NCBI RefSeq assembly: GCF_024679245.1
Contig: NC_090186.1
Span: 34,112,946-34,176,945, forward strand
Length of the DNA: 64,000 nt
Direction: 5' to 3'
From: Pseudorasbora parva
Taxonomy: Eukaryota; Chordata; Actinopteri; Cypriniformes; Gobionidae
The notes under the pieces were generated by a model. That model made no database searches and was not told where the DNA came from. It saw only the letters and a program-made list of their open reading frames with translations. Below are positions 10,386 to 20,708 of the stretch, piece after piece. A program made the translations under genes and the position numbers. Position 1 is the stretch's first letter. Every line of letters starts with the position of its first letter.

Positions 10386-11229
10386 ACAAATAGTTCACCC
10401 AAAAATGAAAATATAAATACTGTTCGGTTTCCCGCAGAAACCGATCGTTTCGTGTCTTAACGTGTGTTAACAATGTGTCGCCATGAGCCGCAGGGTTTAA
10501 TATGGATTCGTATGTCTATGTGTTTTTTGCTCTCATAAGCCCCTTTCACACTGCGATTCCGGCAAATACACAGATAATGCGACCCGGCATTTGTTCCCGG
10601 GCTGCTAGATTTGGTCCATTCATACGGCCAGCGAAATACCGTAATATGTGCGCTTTCACACACAACGCTTAACGGTCCCGGGTCGAGTTGACACGTGACA
10701 TCCTGATGTGACGTATAATGGCGAGCGATCTCCGCTTCAGCGCGGATAGTAAGAAGCTCCGTGGTCTCGAATTGTGTCCAGTTTGCACACATTTCTGCTT
10801 GCTTAATATTAGTTTCTTTTGTAGACAAACACTCTGCGTTTAAAACACACTAGCTCTTCTGGCACTGCAGGGTTGTATTATTGAAAAAACAAGCTCTAGG
10901 AGTCGCACGATAACTACGTACACGTTGCTTTTGTTCACACAGCGCTCGTCCCGGGTCGAACCCCGCAATGTTACTAGGTCCCCAACCCGGGTTCAATTCG
11001 GTAATCAATTCCAGGACGTGGTTGCTTTCACACAGAAGGTGACCCGGCAATGTTCCGGGAATATTGCGGGTCTGACGTGCAGTGTGAAAGGGGCTATAGA
11101 GGCTCTCGCAACGGTTGGAGATAAAAATCTTCATTTGTGTTCTACTGAAGAAACAAACACACCTATATCTTGGATGTCCTGAGGGTAAGCAGATAAACAT
11201 CACATTTTCATTTTGGGGTGAACTATTGG
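10386..11229. mobile_element. AGTTCACCC-type MITE interrupted by a Harbinger element
   Basis: The left end contains AATAGTTCACCCAAAAATGA and the right end TTCATTTTGGGGTGAACTAT, the inverted termini of the abundant cyprinid family. The interior (10420-10530 and 11105-11200) matches the copies at 34275-34946, which lack the Harbinger insertion. Confidence 0.8.
10538..11095 (-). mobile_element. Non-autonomous PIF/Harbinger element with Myb/SANT-like remnant
   Basis: The ends are AGCCCCTTTCACACTGC and GCAGTGTGAAAGGGGCT, perfectly inverted over 17 bp, flanked by ATA on both sides (10535-10537, 11096-11098). A 3-bp duplication is the Harbinger hallmark. On the minus strand around 10728-10800 the translation includes NWTQFETTELLTIRAEAEIA, which resembles the Myb/SANT-like DNA-binding protein of fish Harbinger elements. 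The rest of that protein and the nuclease-type transposase are missing, so it is a deletion derivative. Confidence 0.8.
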
Positions 11230-11328
11230 GTCGTGGCTCATCCATGCAACAACAGACAGTTAAGATTCAAGGGTATGTCACATTTTTTAAGTAGTATTTT
11301 GTATAAATTCAGTCACAGTTTACATTAA

Positions 11329-12545
11329 AGAGATAGTTAACCCCAAAAAATTAACCCCTGATTTACTCACCCTTTAAATCATTAGGTGTGTATGAGGTTC
11401 TTCTTGCACACAATTACAATCAGAGATATATTCATTATTATTATTTATTAACTTCCGTTAACTATTGCACGTGTTCATGAGAGACTGAACTCGTTCCAGC
11501 TTTTGACGTAGGATGCAGGCCTAGCGTAAGTTCCGGTGACAAACACAGAAATGCAGTGGATGGAGCAAAACAAAACTTGGTTCTCGCGAGAACTAGAATA
11601 TTCTCACGGAGCTTCTTACGTCATACACTGGAACACCAGTCTCTCGTGAACGCACGTACGACAAAGTTTTAAATATAGTTATTTTTCTTACACAAATGCA
11701 TCGATTCGCTTCAGAAGGCCTTTATTACACTGTGTCCTAACTACATGTGACGCGATAAGATTCCAGCGAAAAGCAACTTGTCTGTCCACACCAGACGCGA
11801 AGCGACTACGAGACGCAACAAATCATTCAAAAACCACAGCCAATCAGAACAAGGTGTGGGCGGGCTCTAGCGGCAAGTGCACGGCACCAGAGATTAATCT
11901 TGACGGCACTCGCATTATCAAATTCACAAACCATTTAAACTACTAAAATACATACTGAGTTACTAAAACAATCGTTGTCATAGATACTTGTTTGTTGTTC
12001 ACAGTTTGAACGCTTTTGTTTCGATGTGTTTAATTTCAAGATCTGAGGTGAATTATCCTTTGCTGCTTTTAGTATGACAAAACAGGTAGTGCTAAATTAT
12101 TTTCAAAGTAACATTATACACTTTTAACATTAAATAAAGCACATAAACACTACCTGAGATTAACATTGCCATGCTTTGTGTTGTTGTTCCAGCCGCTACA
12201 TCGCACAAAAATAGAAACCGTTTCTAAAATAGATTCATCGTGTGTCGCCGTCGCGGCTGGTTAGGACAAAAACTCGAATTATCATGGAAAAGATACCTTT
12301 TATCGCGTGTCGCAGCGCGTGTAGTTAGGACATGGTGTAAACCACCCAGACTTTTATGATGGATAGATGCACTTTTATGGACTTCAAAACAGAAACAGCC
12401 ATTCACTGCCATTATGGATTAGCCAGGACATTTTTTTATATAACTCTGATTCTTTTTGTCTGAAAGAAGAATGTCATATACACCTAGAATGGCTTGAGGG
12501 TGAGTAAACCATGGGATAATTTGAATTTTGGGGTGAAATATCCCT
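11329..12545. mobile_element. TTAA-flanked MITE (AGAGATAGTTAACCCC ends), interrupted
   Basis: TTAA at 11325-11328 precedes AGAGATAGTTAACCCC; AATATCCCT precedes TTAA at 12546-12549. The right part (12380-12545) carries the conserved block ending GGCTTGAGGGTGAGTAAA typical of the cyprinid family. An element at 11728-12337 sits inside. Confidence 0.75.
11728..12337. mobile_element. TIR element CACTGTGTCCTAACTACA, nested
   Basis: The ends CACTGTGTCCTAACTACA and TGTAGTTAGGACATGGTG are inverted over 18 bp with two mismatches, followed by GCGATAAG/CTTTTATCGC. The interior has GAAGCGACTACGAGACGCAA and similar GC-rich motifs, without a usable frame. Target duplication not clear (TTA/TAA). Confidence 0.7.
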
Positions 12546-12771
12546 TTAAAAATGTTTAAATGAAATAAATTAGATTAAAATGAAAAGTAATCACTTTGTT
12601 AATCTAAATTACTTTTCAGATGTCACTGTAATTTGATTACAACCTATTTAAAATGTAACAGTTTTGTTTATGAAAACTGATTTCATCATAAATACCACTA
12701 ATTTATGAAATACAGTTTTGTATTTTAATCAAGTAACTGAGCTACATGTATTTTGTTACTTCCCAACCCTG

Positions 12772-14125
12772 CATATACATGTCCCTTCAGGGGGGCGGAA
12801 GACAACCTGCACAAAGTATATACGCAAACGTCTCCAAAGAGGATGGCCAGTACCTAAACATAATGACATGACGCACAACAAAAAGGCACAAACGGATCAC
12901 ATACATTCCCATCGGGCCATGTGTGATGCTCCAAAAATACAAACACAGCAACTAAGAGTCTTAAAAAAAGAGATGACTACATTATTCCACCTGAGTCTTT
13001 GTTTAGACAGCGTAAAAGTCAGTGGATCACATTCTGGGATGGAGGCATGTGGTATTTGACAGGTATTAGCCCACCTCATGAATATGCTAGGTAAACACCG
13101 GCTGACATGATTTAGTAACAAGTCTCCCTAGCAACACTGCAATTGCCTGTGCAATCAACAGGGGGGGGGCATTTTAATTCTCTTTATTTTCTTCAGCATG
13201 AATATGCCAAGTGTGTTAATAAATAATAACATCAAATAGCCAAGAGCTAAATTGTTTAAAACAAATCAATTGTTTTATTGCCCGGCAGTGCCTTAAATTT
13301 ACTAAATTACTTGATTGGTGATTTATTCTAAGAATGTAAATAAATACGAGTGAAAAACAGTCATGAAGGACTTCAAGTTCAAAAACGCATAAGTACTGTA
13401 ATTTGAAATAATTTGCAGTGTCGCAAAACAAACGTCTACAAATCTCACATGCACCAAAGGTTATTGGCATCTTGAATGAACTTCATTCAGAGCTTCAGTA
13501 AAAGAGCTAATACACATACTGCAAACAAGATCATTTAGAGACCTGGACACAGCGCAGCCATTTAGCCCTACCGCAGCTGTACACAGCTTAATGTTGACAA
13601 TGGAGTGAATTAAGGGGGAGCCAATTACGGTCATATGGGATCCTACTGCTGGCTGGTTAGTGCAGTTTAACACATTCCCCAAAATCACTGTGTCCATGCC
13701 AGGTACCTACTGGCATTAGACAATTGAGCAGAGATAGTGTAGCGCACACAACAGTGTTGGGGAGGGATGCTGCTAACGCAACTTCATTTGTTTGTTATGT
13801 GGCATGACAGTAGCTCTGTGGTTCTGAAAAATAGTCCATTTTTTCCAGTTACAAGCTGCTTTTTCTATAAAAATGTTTTATAAAAATTCACAGCATCGGA
13901 ATTGATCGCGTCTCACACAGTTTTCCACACTTTTAACCCAATAGACAATAATCAAACATAATTTGCTTCCTACGCCACATTTTAGGTTTAACATTTTGTT
14001 CAAAGCTGCTGTTCAGCACTATACATTTCAATTCAGTAATATCAATTATGGTGTTTTCTAGTTTTATTATTTGAAACATACGCACACAAAAACTTTGGAG
14101 CAGTATCAGACTCAAAACTTTGGAG
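12772..14125. other. Intron 3 sequence, nothing recognised
   Basis: Unique-looking AT-rich DNA with a short G-run near 13161. Open frames at 12718-13059 and 13216-13697 have no recognisable domains. Confidence 0.5.
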
Positions 14126-14129
14126 TTAA

Positions 14130-14558
14130 AGCTACACTGTGTGATATTTTCCTCATCTAGTGGTGAAAATGTATATGACCATTCAGTGAATATTAGTTTC
14201 TGTTCCTCTCAATTCTGAATTTGTTTTAACTCCTACGGTGGCCGATTTAGTCCAAGATTAACATGGCAATCCCCCTCTTCACATTCAACATGGTGCCATC
14301 CAGTGTTAAAACGCGAAAGGCAAAGCTTGAATTTACGGGTATGTCCCTCTTTGGCTAATGTACTTTCAAGATGGAGGGTCAACATGGCGACCGGCATTCG
14401 AACCCCTCACCCGTATGTATTTTCAATGGCATATTATAAACTTACGAGAATACTTTATTACTTAAAAGAAGTAAATACACATTAATGAGCACATATATTT
14501 TTGAAAGAACTAAGTGTTTTAGCTAAGAATAAACTAAAAAAAGTTACGCAGTGTAGCT
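14130..14558. mobile_element. TTAA-flanked MITE (Kolobok-like), copy 2, uninterrupted
   Basis: AGCTACACTGTGTGATATTT follows TTAA (14126-14129); CAGTGTAGCT precedes TTAA (14559-14562). It is the reverse of the copy at 887-1842. The sequence CATCTAGTGGTGAAAATGTA is the empty counterpart of the site where subfamily A inserted in copy 1. Confidence 0.85.
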
Positions 14559-14624
14559 TTAAATAAATAAATAAAAATTTAAAGAAATTAATACTTTAAG
14601 CAAGGATGCTTATATATATATATA

Positions 14625-14765
14625 TAAAATAATGGCTGTTAGAAATTCTGCTTTGCCATCACAGGACTGAGATACATTTTTAAATATTTTAAAATAAGTT
14701 CTTATTGTAATAATATTTCAGTTTTTTACTGCAATTAAATGCAGCCTTGGACATAAGAGAATAAA
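14625..14765. repeat. Fragment of a dispersed cyprinid repeat
   Basis: Contains TTCTGCTTTGCCATCACAGG and TGCAGCCTTGGACATAAGAG, blocks of a repeat common in carp-like fish, truncated at both ends. The related block GCTCATCAAGCCTGCATTTA is in the hairpin at 20487-20655. Confidence 0.6.
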
Positions 14766-15589
14766 AATAGGTAACCAACTACTGTAGTTGAACTACCTTA
14801 AATTATGAGCTATTATGTCCCCAACACTGGCACAAAGTACAAATAAATGTAAACCTAGCCTCTAATAAGGAAGAAAGTGGACTAAAAGAATGAGGAAAGG
14901 ACGATAGGTGCAAGAATGCGTGCAAGGCAGATGAGAGGGGGAAGAAACAAAAAAATCCCAAAGGTGAAACTTCTGCGAGGAAGACTTCTCTCCCCCAAGG
15001 CAACAGGAGATGAGCAGACATTTCTCCATGTCTCTGGTGAAAATTTCACAGTAAACAGCATGTTACATAGTTAATTCACTCACTGTTTTTGGACTGCAAC
15101 AGTCAGGATTTGGACTGCTAGGATATCCGCGCATCAGCAAAGTATGCATAATTAACATCGCTTTGCATAATTAACTTCCGTGCTATCAGGTAATTAATAG
15201 ACAGTAATAAGGCCACAGAGTCTGAAGCTTCCTGTGGTGATAACAGGAGCCCAGCGCAGTGACTAGATAACTTTCCATAGTGAGATTAGTGAAACAAAGA
15301 ACTGAAGGTCATGGAAAATGGCAACAGTCACAGGTTCTATATTGCTTGAATGAATATGGTCTCACAAATTCTCTTCATCCCTTCTCAGATACAAATAAAT
15401 AAATACATAAGTAAAACAGAACTGTGGAAAATACAGCAGGTTTTTATAGTGGTACGTTTACACACACACAATAATGACTGTGGTGGTCAAACACTAAATT
15501 TACATAACCAACAAAAAAAGAAATGCTATTCAGCAAATTCAAGTGGGCCAAACGAATCAGTGAATAATTTTCTAGAGTTAGTTCATTTG
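14766..15589. other. Intron 3, possible conserved noncoding block near 15125-15260
   Basis: The segment 15125-15260 holds two copies of TTTGCATAATTAAC/TATGCATAATTAACAT-like homeodomain or POU motifs and GGTAATTAATAG, within unique sequence. This is only a motif-level suspicion of an enhancer. The rest shows nothing. Confidence 0.3.
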
Positions 15590-15941
15590 TAGTGTTGAGC
15601 AGTTCATATCTATAGTAGTATCGCAGCTTTCATTGGCCAAGGACCACCCAGAGGCCGTCTGACTGACATGTAACTCAGCCAACCACAGTTAGTTTTGTTC
15701 CGCGTCACGTTTAGGGGCGTGAAAACGTAAAGTCGATGTCCCCGCAATAACGGCGTCCATCTATGAATTATTCTTTTAAGAACGTTGTGCAAGTATACTG
15801 CAACAGTGGAGCCGTGATTTCCGCATACTTTGGAAATTCCAGTGCTTAGTTGATCCTGGTCACTGTCACAGTTGTAAACACGAAGCCGCACTTCTTTCAT
15901 GAGAAGTTGGTGTCAGGGCATTTGTTTCCAGGTGGACACAC

Positions 15942-16369
15942 CATAGAATGTAAAAAAATATGGACGCAGTGTCCGTGACGTCACCCATAGGATTCTGAAG
16001 AGCAGTTTTGAAGCGTAAAGTAGGGTCGAGTGACTAACATGACTAACAGACAGCAGACAAACGGCTATCCACCTGTCACTCAAAGTGGCCACGCCTTTAA
16101 TTATGCAGAACTTTAAGGCCTTATATAATGTAAACAAATGAGTTATTAAAAAAAAAAAAAAAAAAAAAATCACCCCTCTCACAGTTATAAAGGGCAACAT
16201 TAGATATAGCCCAAAACCACATTTTATATCAGGCTGTAAACATTTTTTTTCTGCTGTAAAGTTAGGCATTTTAACATGGGGCTCAATGAGATTGTGAGCC
16301 AGTCGAGGAATTGCAGGTTAAGTCACTTCCGTATTGGCTTCAACAGAAACTCGAGGAGGTTGCTGCTTG
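15942..16369. mobile_element. hAT-like non-autonomous element, copy 1 (8-bp duplication)
   Basis: The element starts CATAGAATGTAAAAAAATAT and ends GAGGTTGCTGCTTG. Flanks are GGACACAC (15934-15941) and AGACACAC (16370-16377), 7 of 8 matching. It shares GTCCGTGACGTCACCCATAG and ATGGGGCTCAATGAGATT with copies at 29967 and 36460. It has a poly-A run near 16147-16169. It sits inside a less clear repeat spanning about 15600-16510. Confidence 0.8.
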
Positions 16370-16377
16370 AGACACAC

Positions 16378-17365
16378 ACGTTTTGTGTACATCCTGTAAA
16401 ATTCAACCAATCAGATGACGACTTCGAGACTCCTGAAGTGTTCCCAGATAAGTGTGCCATACGCATCAGATGTTCAGCCAACATCTGTGGGCATGACGTC
16501 TGAGGTTGAGACCAGTTCATTTGGTTGCATTATCCGAACAAATTGACTCACTGAATGAGTTGCTAACTATTTGAAAGAGAGAGACATTCTAGTTTTATTA
16601 GATTAGATTGTCTTACTACAGTGAATCACTGCTCATTGAACAAAAATAGTTTACTACTGGAAAGGATTCACTGTTTTGAAAACAGGTGGCCTACTGTCAT
16701 GCTACAGAAAAAAATAATTAGTAATTTTTACTACTTTTAGAGTTTAACTCTCTAAAACTGCTTAGAACCAGTGTTGTCAATGTGAACTAAATTAATTCAT
16801 TACAGAATTAATATGAAATAAAATATAAATATTAGATGAAAAATGTCAAAGATAATTAGAAATGTTAAATTGGCAACTAACTGAAATAAAAAAAAATATA
16901 TTAAGTTAAAGCACTAACATTTCCAAAACTGCAAAAAAAAAAAGAAAAAAAAAGAAAAATACAAATAAAATAAAAATCATATAAATGGCAAATACACATA
17001 ATAAAAGGACTAAAATGAAATCTGATCATTTAAAATATTAAATACTATAGCAGTAAATAAATAATGCTGTAATAACTGCTCAGAACCCGGTCACAGTCAA
17101 ACTCAGGCATGCGTTTCCCAAAAGCATTGTAAGCCAAATAGGGTAGCAACTTCTGTCATTATCAGCATAGTTCAATAAGTCAGTGTAATGATACCCTCAT
17201 GTCATGATTCGATACACATCACAATACTGAACTCACGATCATGTACTCTTGATTAAAATGCTAAATTTGATATTACATCGAGGGTGGAAATGAATACGCT
17301 TGGACTTGGTTCTGGAGATAAGTGTTCTCTTTAGTTGGGCTCTAGACCCTTGACTGTGTAATATT
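16378..17365. other. Intron 3 sequence, nothing recognised
   Basis: AT- and A-rich sequence with poly-A runs near 16930-16960. No gene or paired element ends seen. Confidence 0.5.
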
Positions 17366-17527
17366 ATGCCGCCTTCACGTGCTATTCGAAATTTGATAAT
17401 TCCCACTTCGGAAGTCATGATTACGAGCTTATCACAATCATATTTTGTAATGTGAGGGCGTTTATGTGCAATTTTTACCTAGGAAACTCGTATTTACGAT
17501 AATTCCGATAGCAAGTGAAGGCAGCAT
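17366..17527. mobile_element. Short TIR MITE (TGCCGCCTTCACGTGCTAT ends)
   Basis: The left end ATGCCGCCTTCACGTGCTAT and right end ATAGCAAGTGAAGGCAGCAT are inverted with three mismatches over 20 bp. About 160 bp, no coding capacity. Confidence 0.75.
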
Positions 17528-18107
17528 TAGTGGTTCTCTGGCTGCTTTGTCTTTGCGAGACACATTTGTTAAGGAACAAAGAGTCAAGAGAAAATATCAT
17601 CAAGTAATGTTGTTTATCCATTGATGATGATAACATCATCATGTATTGGCAGAATCCCTTAACTCGTGTAGAGTCAAATGCTCTGGCTGTCAAAGCGGTT
17701 ATTAATAGTTTTGAAATATTAATTAGAATAGCCATGAGATCTTTCACTGTTGTGGTAATTTAACAATTTATTTATTTTTATATGCACAAAATGTTTAAAT
17801 CTATTGCATTAATTAGAAACACACAGAGACATCAAGAATCCGCGTCTGAATCTCTACAATGGTGACAATCAAAAAAACTAAAAAAATTCAGATAAACAGA
17901 TCAACTCTGAACATAAAACAAGCTACAAAAACATCAGAACAAAACAGCAAAAGCAAAAGCAAATAGTAAGAATCAAAGAAAATTTGTCAATTCAGATCCA
18001 TAATTTATTCGTGCCGCAATGCAAGTTGGGACCCATGGGGAAGTTTTGATTGGTTGTACCCAGCATGGTGTACTGAACTTCTGGTGTACCCAGTTTGGTG
18101 AACTTAA

Positions 18108-19154
18108 AGGAGGGGGTGAAATACTGTTTCATGCATACTGAGCTTTTTACACTGTTAAAGACTTGGATTCCCATCCTAAACATAGACAAAGTTTCAAAAA
18201 CTAAGCTGGACGTTTAATGGAGTATTTCTGTGTCAAAAATACTCCTTCCAGTTTCTCAAAAGTTTCGGGGAGTTTTTTTCGAGTATGGGTCTACTTGACG
18301 TCGATAGAGAGGAAGGTCCTTGTATGGGCCGTACGGGCTCTTCTCCCGGAAAGGTGCGCGCGCAAGCGACCAAAGCGAGAGAGCAAATGCACGCCCAAAA
18401 ACACTGCTCTCAAGGTGCAGATCCACTCATCCGTGCAACACTTCTGTCGCGCTGCGCTCCACTTTATTCCTATGGGTGACGTCAAGCGGCTTTAACACAC
18501 CCGAATAGCATTCCGGGAAGGCAGCGCTGCATTTGAACCGATTTGAACGCACAAATGACGGGAAGCTTCACAACATCGCTTCAGTCGTGTCGCAAAAGTG
18601 GATCTCCACGGTCCATCCAATCTGTTATTTTCGGAAAGACCCGGTACAGCCTTTCTTTCTTTTATAAACATAATAAAACTAAAGACTTTTCGGAGATATG
18701 AAGGATGCAATGCTACTCTACACTGTAAAAAAATTTGATTGATTTTTGTTGGTTTAACTTAAAGTAAGTAACCTGGTTGCCTTAAAATTTTGAGTTTATT
18801 GAAATTAAAAATTTGAGTTGATACAATGAAGGAAATTTGTTTAATAAATAGAAACTCAAAATATTCTTGTATCTGAACCACATAAAAATTTGATAAATCA
18901 TGAAAATAGCACTATTTGGCATGTTTCACTGCGTCATCAGAAATAAAACACACAATTACCCAATATGTTTACAAAATCTTTTATTAATATTTTAATAAAG
19001 GTTGTCGAATTTAAAAAAATTGTCATTGTATTAACTCAATTTTAATTTCAATGAACTCAAAATTTTAAGGCAACCAGGTAACTTTTTTTCTAAATAATTT
19101 TTTACAGTGTATAGATACTCAAGATTGACTGAAACTCAGTCCCCCCCCCCCCCC
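18108..19154. mobile_element. TTAA element with AGGRGGGGGTGAAA ends, copy 1
   Basis: TTAA (18104-18107) precedes AGGAGGGGGTGAAATACTG; a C-run eroding the expected TTTCACCCCCC end precedes TTAA (19155-19158). The right part shares GACTTTTCGGAGATATGAAG and ATGCAATGCTACTCTA with 23585-23625. It is interrupted by the TA-type MITE at 18721-19109. GC-rich middle, no convincing protein. Confidence 0.75.
18721..19109. mobile_element. TA-type MITE (CACTGTAAAAAA ends), insertion verified by a paralogous empty site
   Basis: The ends CACTGTAAAAAAATTTG and ATTTTTTACAGTG are inverted, and the two halves mirror each other further in (GGTTGCCTTAAAATTTTGAG against CTCAAAATTTTAAGGCAACC). The host sequence reads CTACTCTA before and TATAGATACTC after, while the uninterrupted relative at 23617-23635 reads CTACTCTATAGGTACTC, so TA was duplicated. 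This fits a Tc1/mariner-driven MITE. Confidence 0.85.
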
Positions 19155-19723
19155 TTAACAATTTAAATACAGTGAACGTGAGCACCAAGTTAAGTGAACT
19201 TAAATATACAAGTTTTGGGAGACTCCATTACTCAATTGAGGGAACGAGTTTACTCAAATCAATTGAGTTGAATCAACTTATTAGGGTTTTCAGTGTACAC
19301 AATACAGATTGTCACTATGCATATTGTTTATTCTTGTATTGCGATATATCCTGACACAGTATATTGTTGCACCTCAAATGTGTCATTTCGAATATATACA
19401 AATTTAAATGTCGTCCTTTAGTTTTTCAAGAGATTTAAAGGGCATCATTGACGAGTTTACAACTAACCAAACTTCCCACATGCAGCCAGGAATTGTGTTT
19501 CCTGACATTTATGTGGGGAACTTATCGGGCAATAAAAAAAAATATTGCCGTTAATCTATTCTCAAAGTTGGGTTGGGAGCTGGGTCTATACTACGCAAGC
19601 TATGATAACTTCCACTTTGATATTTTGGCACGGATGTATGCCTAGAGACCGAGTCTTCGAACCTGCGTGTATGCCGTATGTATGCCTACTGTCAAATTAC
19701 CACATCAAACGTGACGTGCTAAC

Positions 19724-19894
19724 ATGGATACAGCTATGAAGCTGCTGGGTTTGCTTCAGGGAAAATGTATTTTTAAGAAGCTTCCCAATGGAAACATCGA
19801 CAAGACTAAGGTTGTCTGCACCTTGTGCAATGCAGAATTAGTTTACTGTAGGAGTTCTTCCAGTCTCGAGTACCACCTAAACGCACACTTTTTT
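19724..19894 (+). pseudogene. BED zinc-finger N-terminus of a hAT transposase (fragment)
   Basis: The frame from ATG at 19724 encodes about 57 residues ending in a BED-type finger: VVCTLCNAE with the Cys pair at residues 32 and 35, then SSSLEYHLNAHF with the His pair four apart (H-x3-H). BED fingers bind DNA at the start of many hAT transposases (ZBED family). The finger starts with a conserved aromatic-poor leader and KKLPNGNIDKTK. After about residue 57 the match is lost and a stop follows at 19931-19933. No DDE/RNase-H part remains nearby, so it is a fragment. Confidence 0.7.
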
Positions 19895-20116
19895 GTCATT
19901 CCAATAGAAAGATTCAGTGGACTGTTTACGTGAGACGTTATCTAAACCAATCTGGGGGTTTACGTGTGCTTGCTTTCAGTCGGAATCATTTTGAGACATT
20001 CGCACACAGTTTGTCTGCCGCATCTGAAATGTCGACGCTGTCCGGTGTGCAAAGAAAGAGAAAACGCCACGCAGCCGCCCCGCGGATGACACGCAACAGA
20101 AACGCCACGCTCACAC

Positions 20117-20386
20117 CACGTTGCCAGCCGGTTGGGGCAGCTTCTTGAAACACTTACGGCAAATTGTGTGGGTCTTGTCAACTACACGATTGCCATCCTT
20201 GTTCTCCACCGGGTAGCTGAAATGTTGCCATACTGCTGACTTAAAAGTTGGACCTGGACAGGAAGGATAATTCTGGGAGTTGGAAGAGGTGTGTCGCGAT
20301 TCTGCCTCCTCACATCGCGATACAGGTTCGTGGACCTGCGTATTGCGATTTCGATTTCATATCGCATATCGTTACAGCCCTACTAA
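20117..20386 (-). pseudogene. Second hAT fragment: BED-like segment plus terminal region, minus strand
   Basis: Minus-strand translation near 20240-20120 reads KSAVWQHFSYPVENKDGNRV followed by VDKTHTICRKCFKKLP: the aromatic W-x-H-F start and the C-x2-C pair of a BED finger, then the His pair is lost. Upstream, 20386-20240 begins AGGGCTGTAACGATATGCG on the minus strand, a typical hAT-type end. The GC-rich neighbour 19990-20115 shares GCGTGGCGTTTCTGTTGCG (minus) with the hAT element at 39889-41559. Confidence 0.6.
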
Positions 20387-20486
20387 ATGGCCACCAGGGC
20401 TTATATGGTTTTATAAAAGGTATTTATTTGTTTTATTTATATATATATATATCCAATTACTATGGATAATAATACTACTACTATTA

Positions 20487-20655
20487 GTTTGGACACATTA
20501 CTATTTGTAATGTTTTTGAAAGAAGTTTCTTCTGCTCATCAAGCCTGCATTTATTTGATCAAAAATACAGGAAACAAATGTAATATTTTAAATGCAGGCC
20601 TGATGAGCAGAAGAAACTTCTTTCAAAAACATTACAAATAGTAATGTGTCCAAAC
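20487..20655. repeat. Fold-back hairpin with arms of about 70 bp
   Basis: GTTTGGACACATTACTATTT at 20487 is reverse-complemented by the sequence ending at 20655. The arms cover TTTGAAAGAAGTTTCTTCTG and run to CCTGCATTT. The right flank CGTTTGGCCTGTACTGTA resembles the terminus of a fish Tc1 family. Confidence 0.85.
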
Positions 20656-20674
20656 GTTTGGCCTGTACTGTATA

Positions 20675-20675
<1 letters not shown>

Positions 20676-20706
<31 letters not shown>
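20676..20706. repeat. (CA)n microsatellite
   Basis: About fifteen CA units directly after the hairpin and its GTACTGTA terminus. Confidence 0.95.

Positions 20707-20708
<2 letters not shown>

Larger units (their letters stand above)
8921..12771. mobile_element. hAT-like outer element carrying five nested insertions
   Basis: The left end is CAGGGCTGGGAAGGTTACTT and the right end TTGTTACTTCCCAACCCTG. Flanks are CATATAACA (left) and CATATACA (right), a target duplication with one indel. The original content is only the outer parts, with the TTACTTT/AAAGTAAT motifs common to this fish family. The middle was filled by elements at 9503, 10386 (with 10538 inside) and 11329 (with 11728 inside). Confidence 0.7.

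Noticed and set aside
10850..11245. 131-codon minus-strand frame
   Set aside because: Crosses the right end of the Harbinger element into its MITE host, so it cannot be a conserved gene.
15610..15900. 96-codon minus-strand frame adjoining a hAT-like element
   Set aside because: Looks like part of a dispersed repeat around 15600-16510; no domain recognised, so not called a gene.
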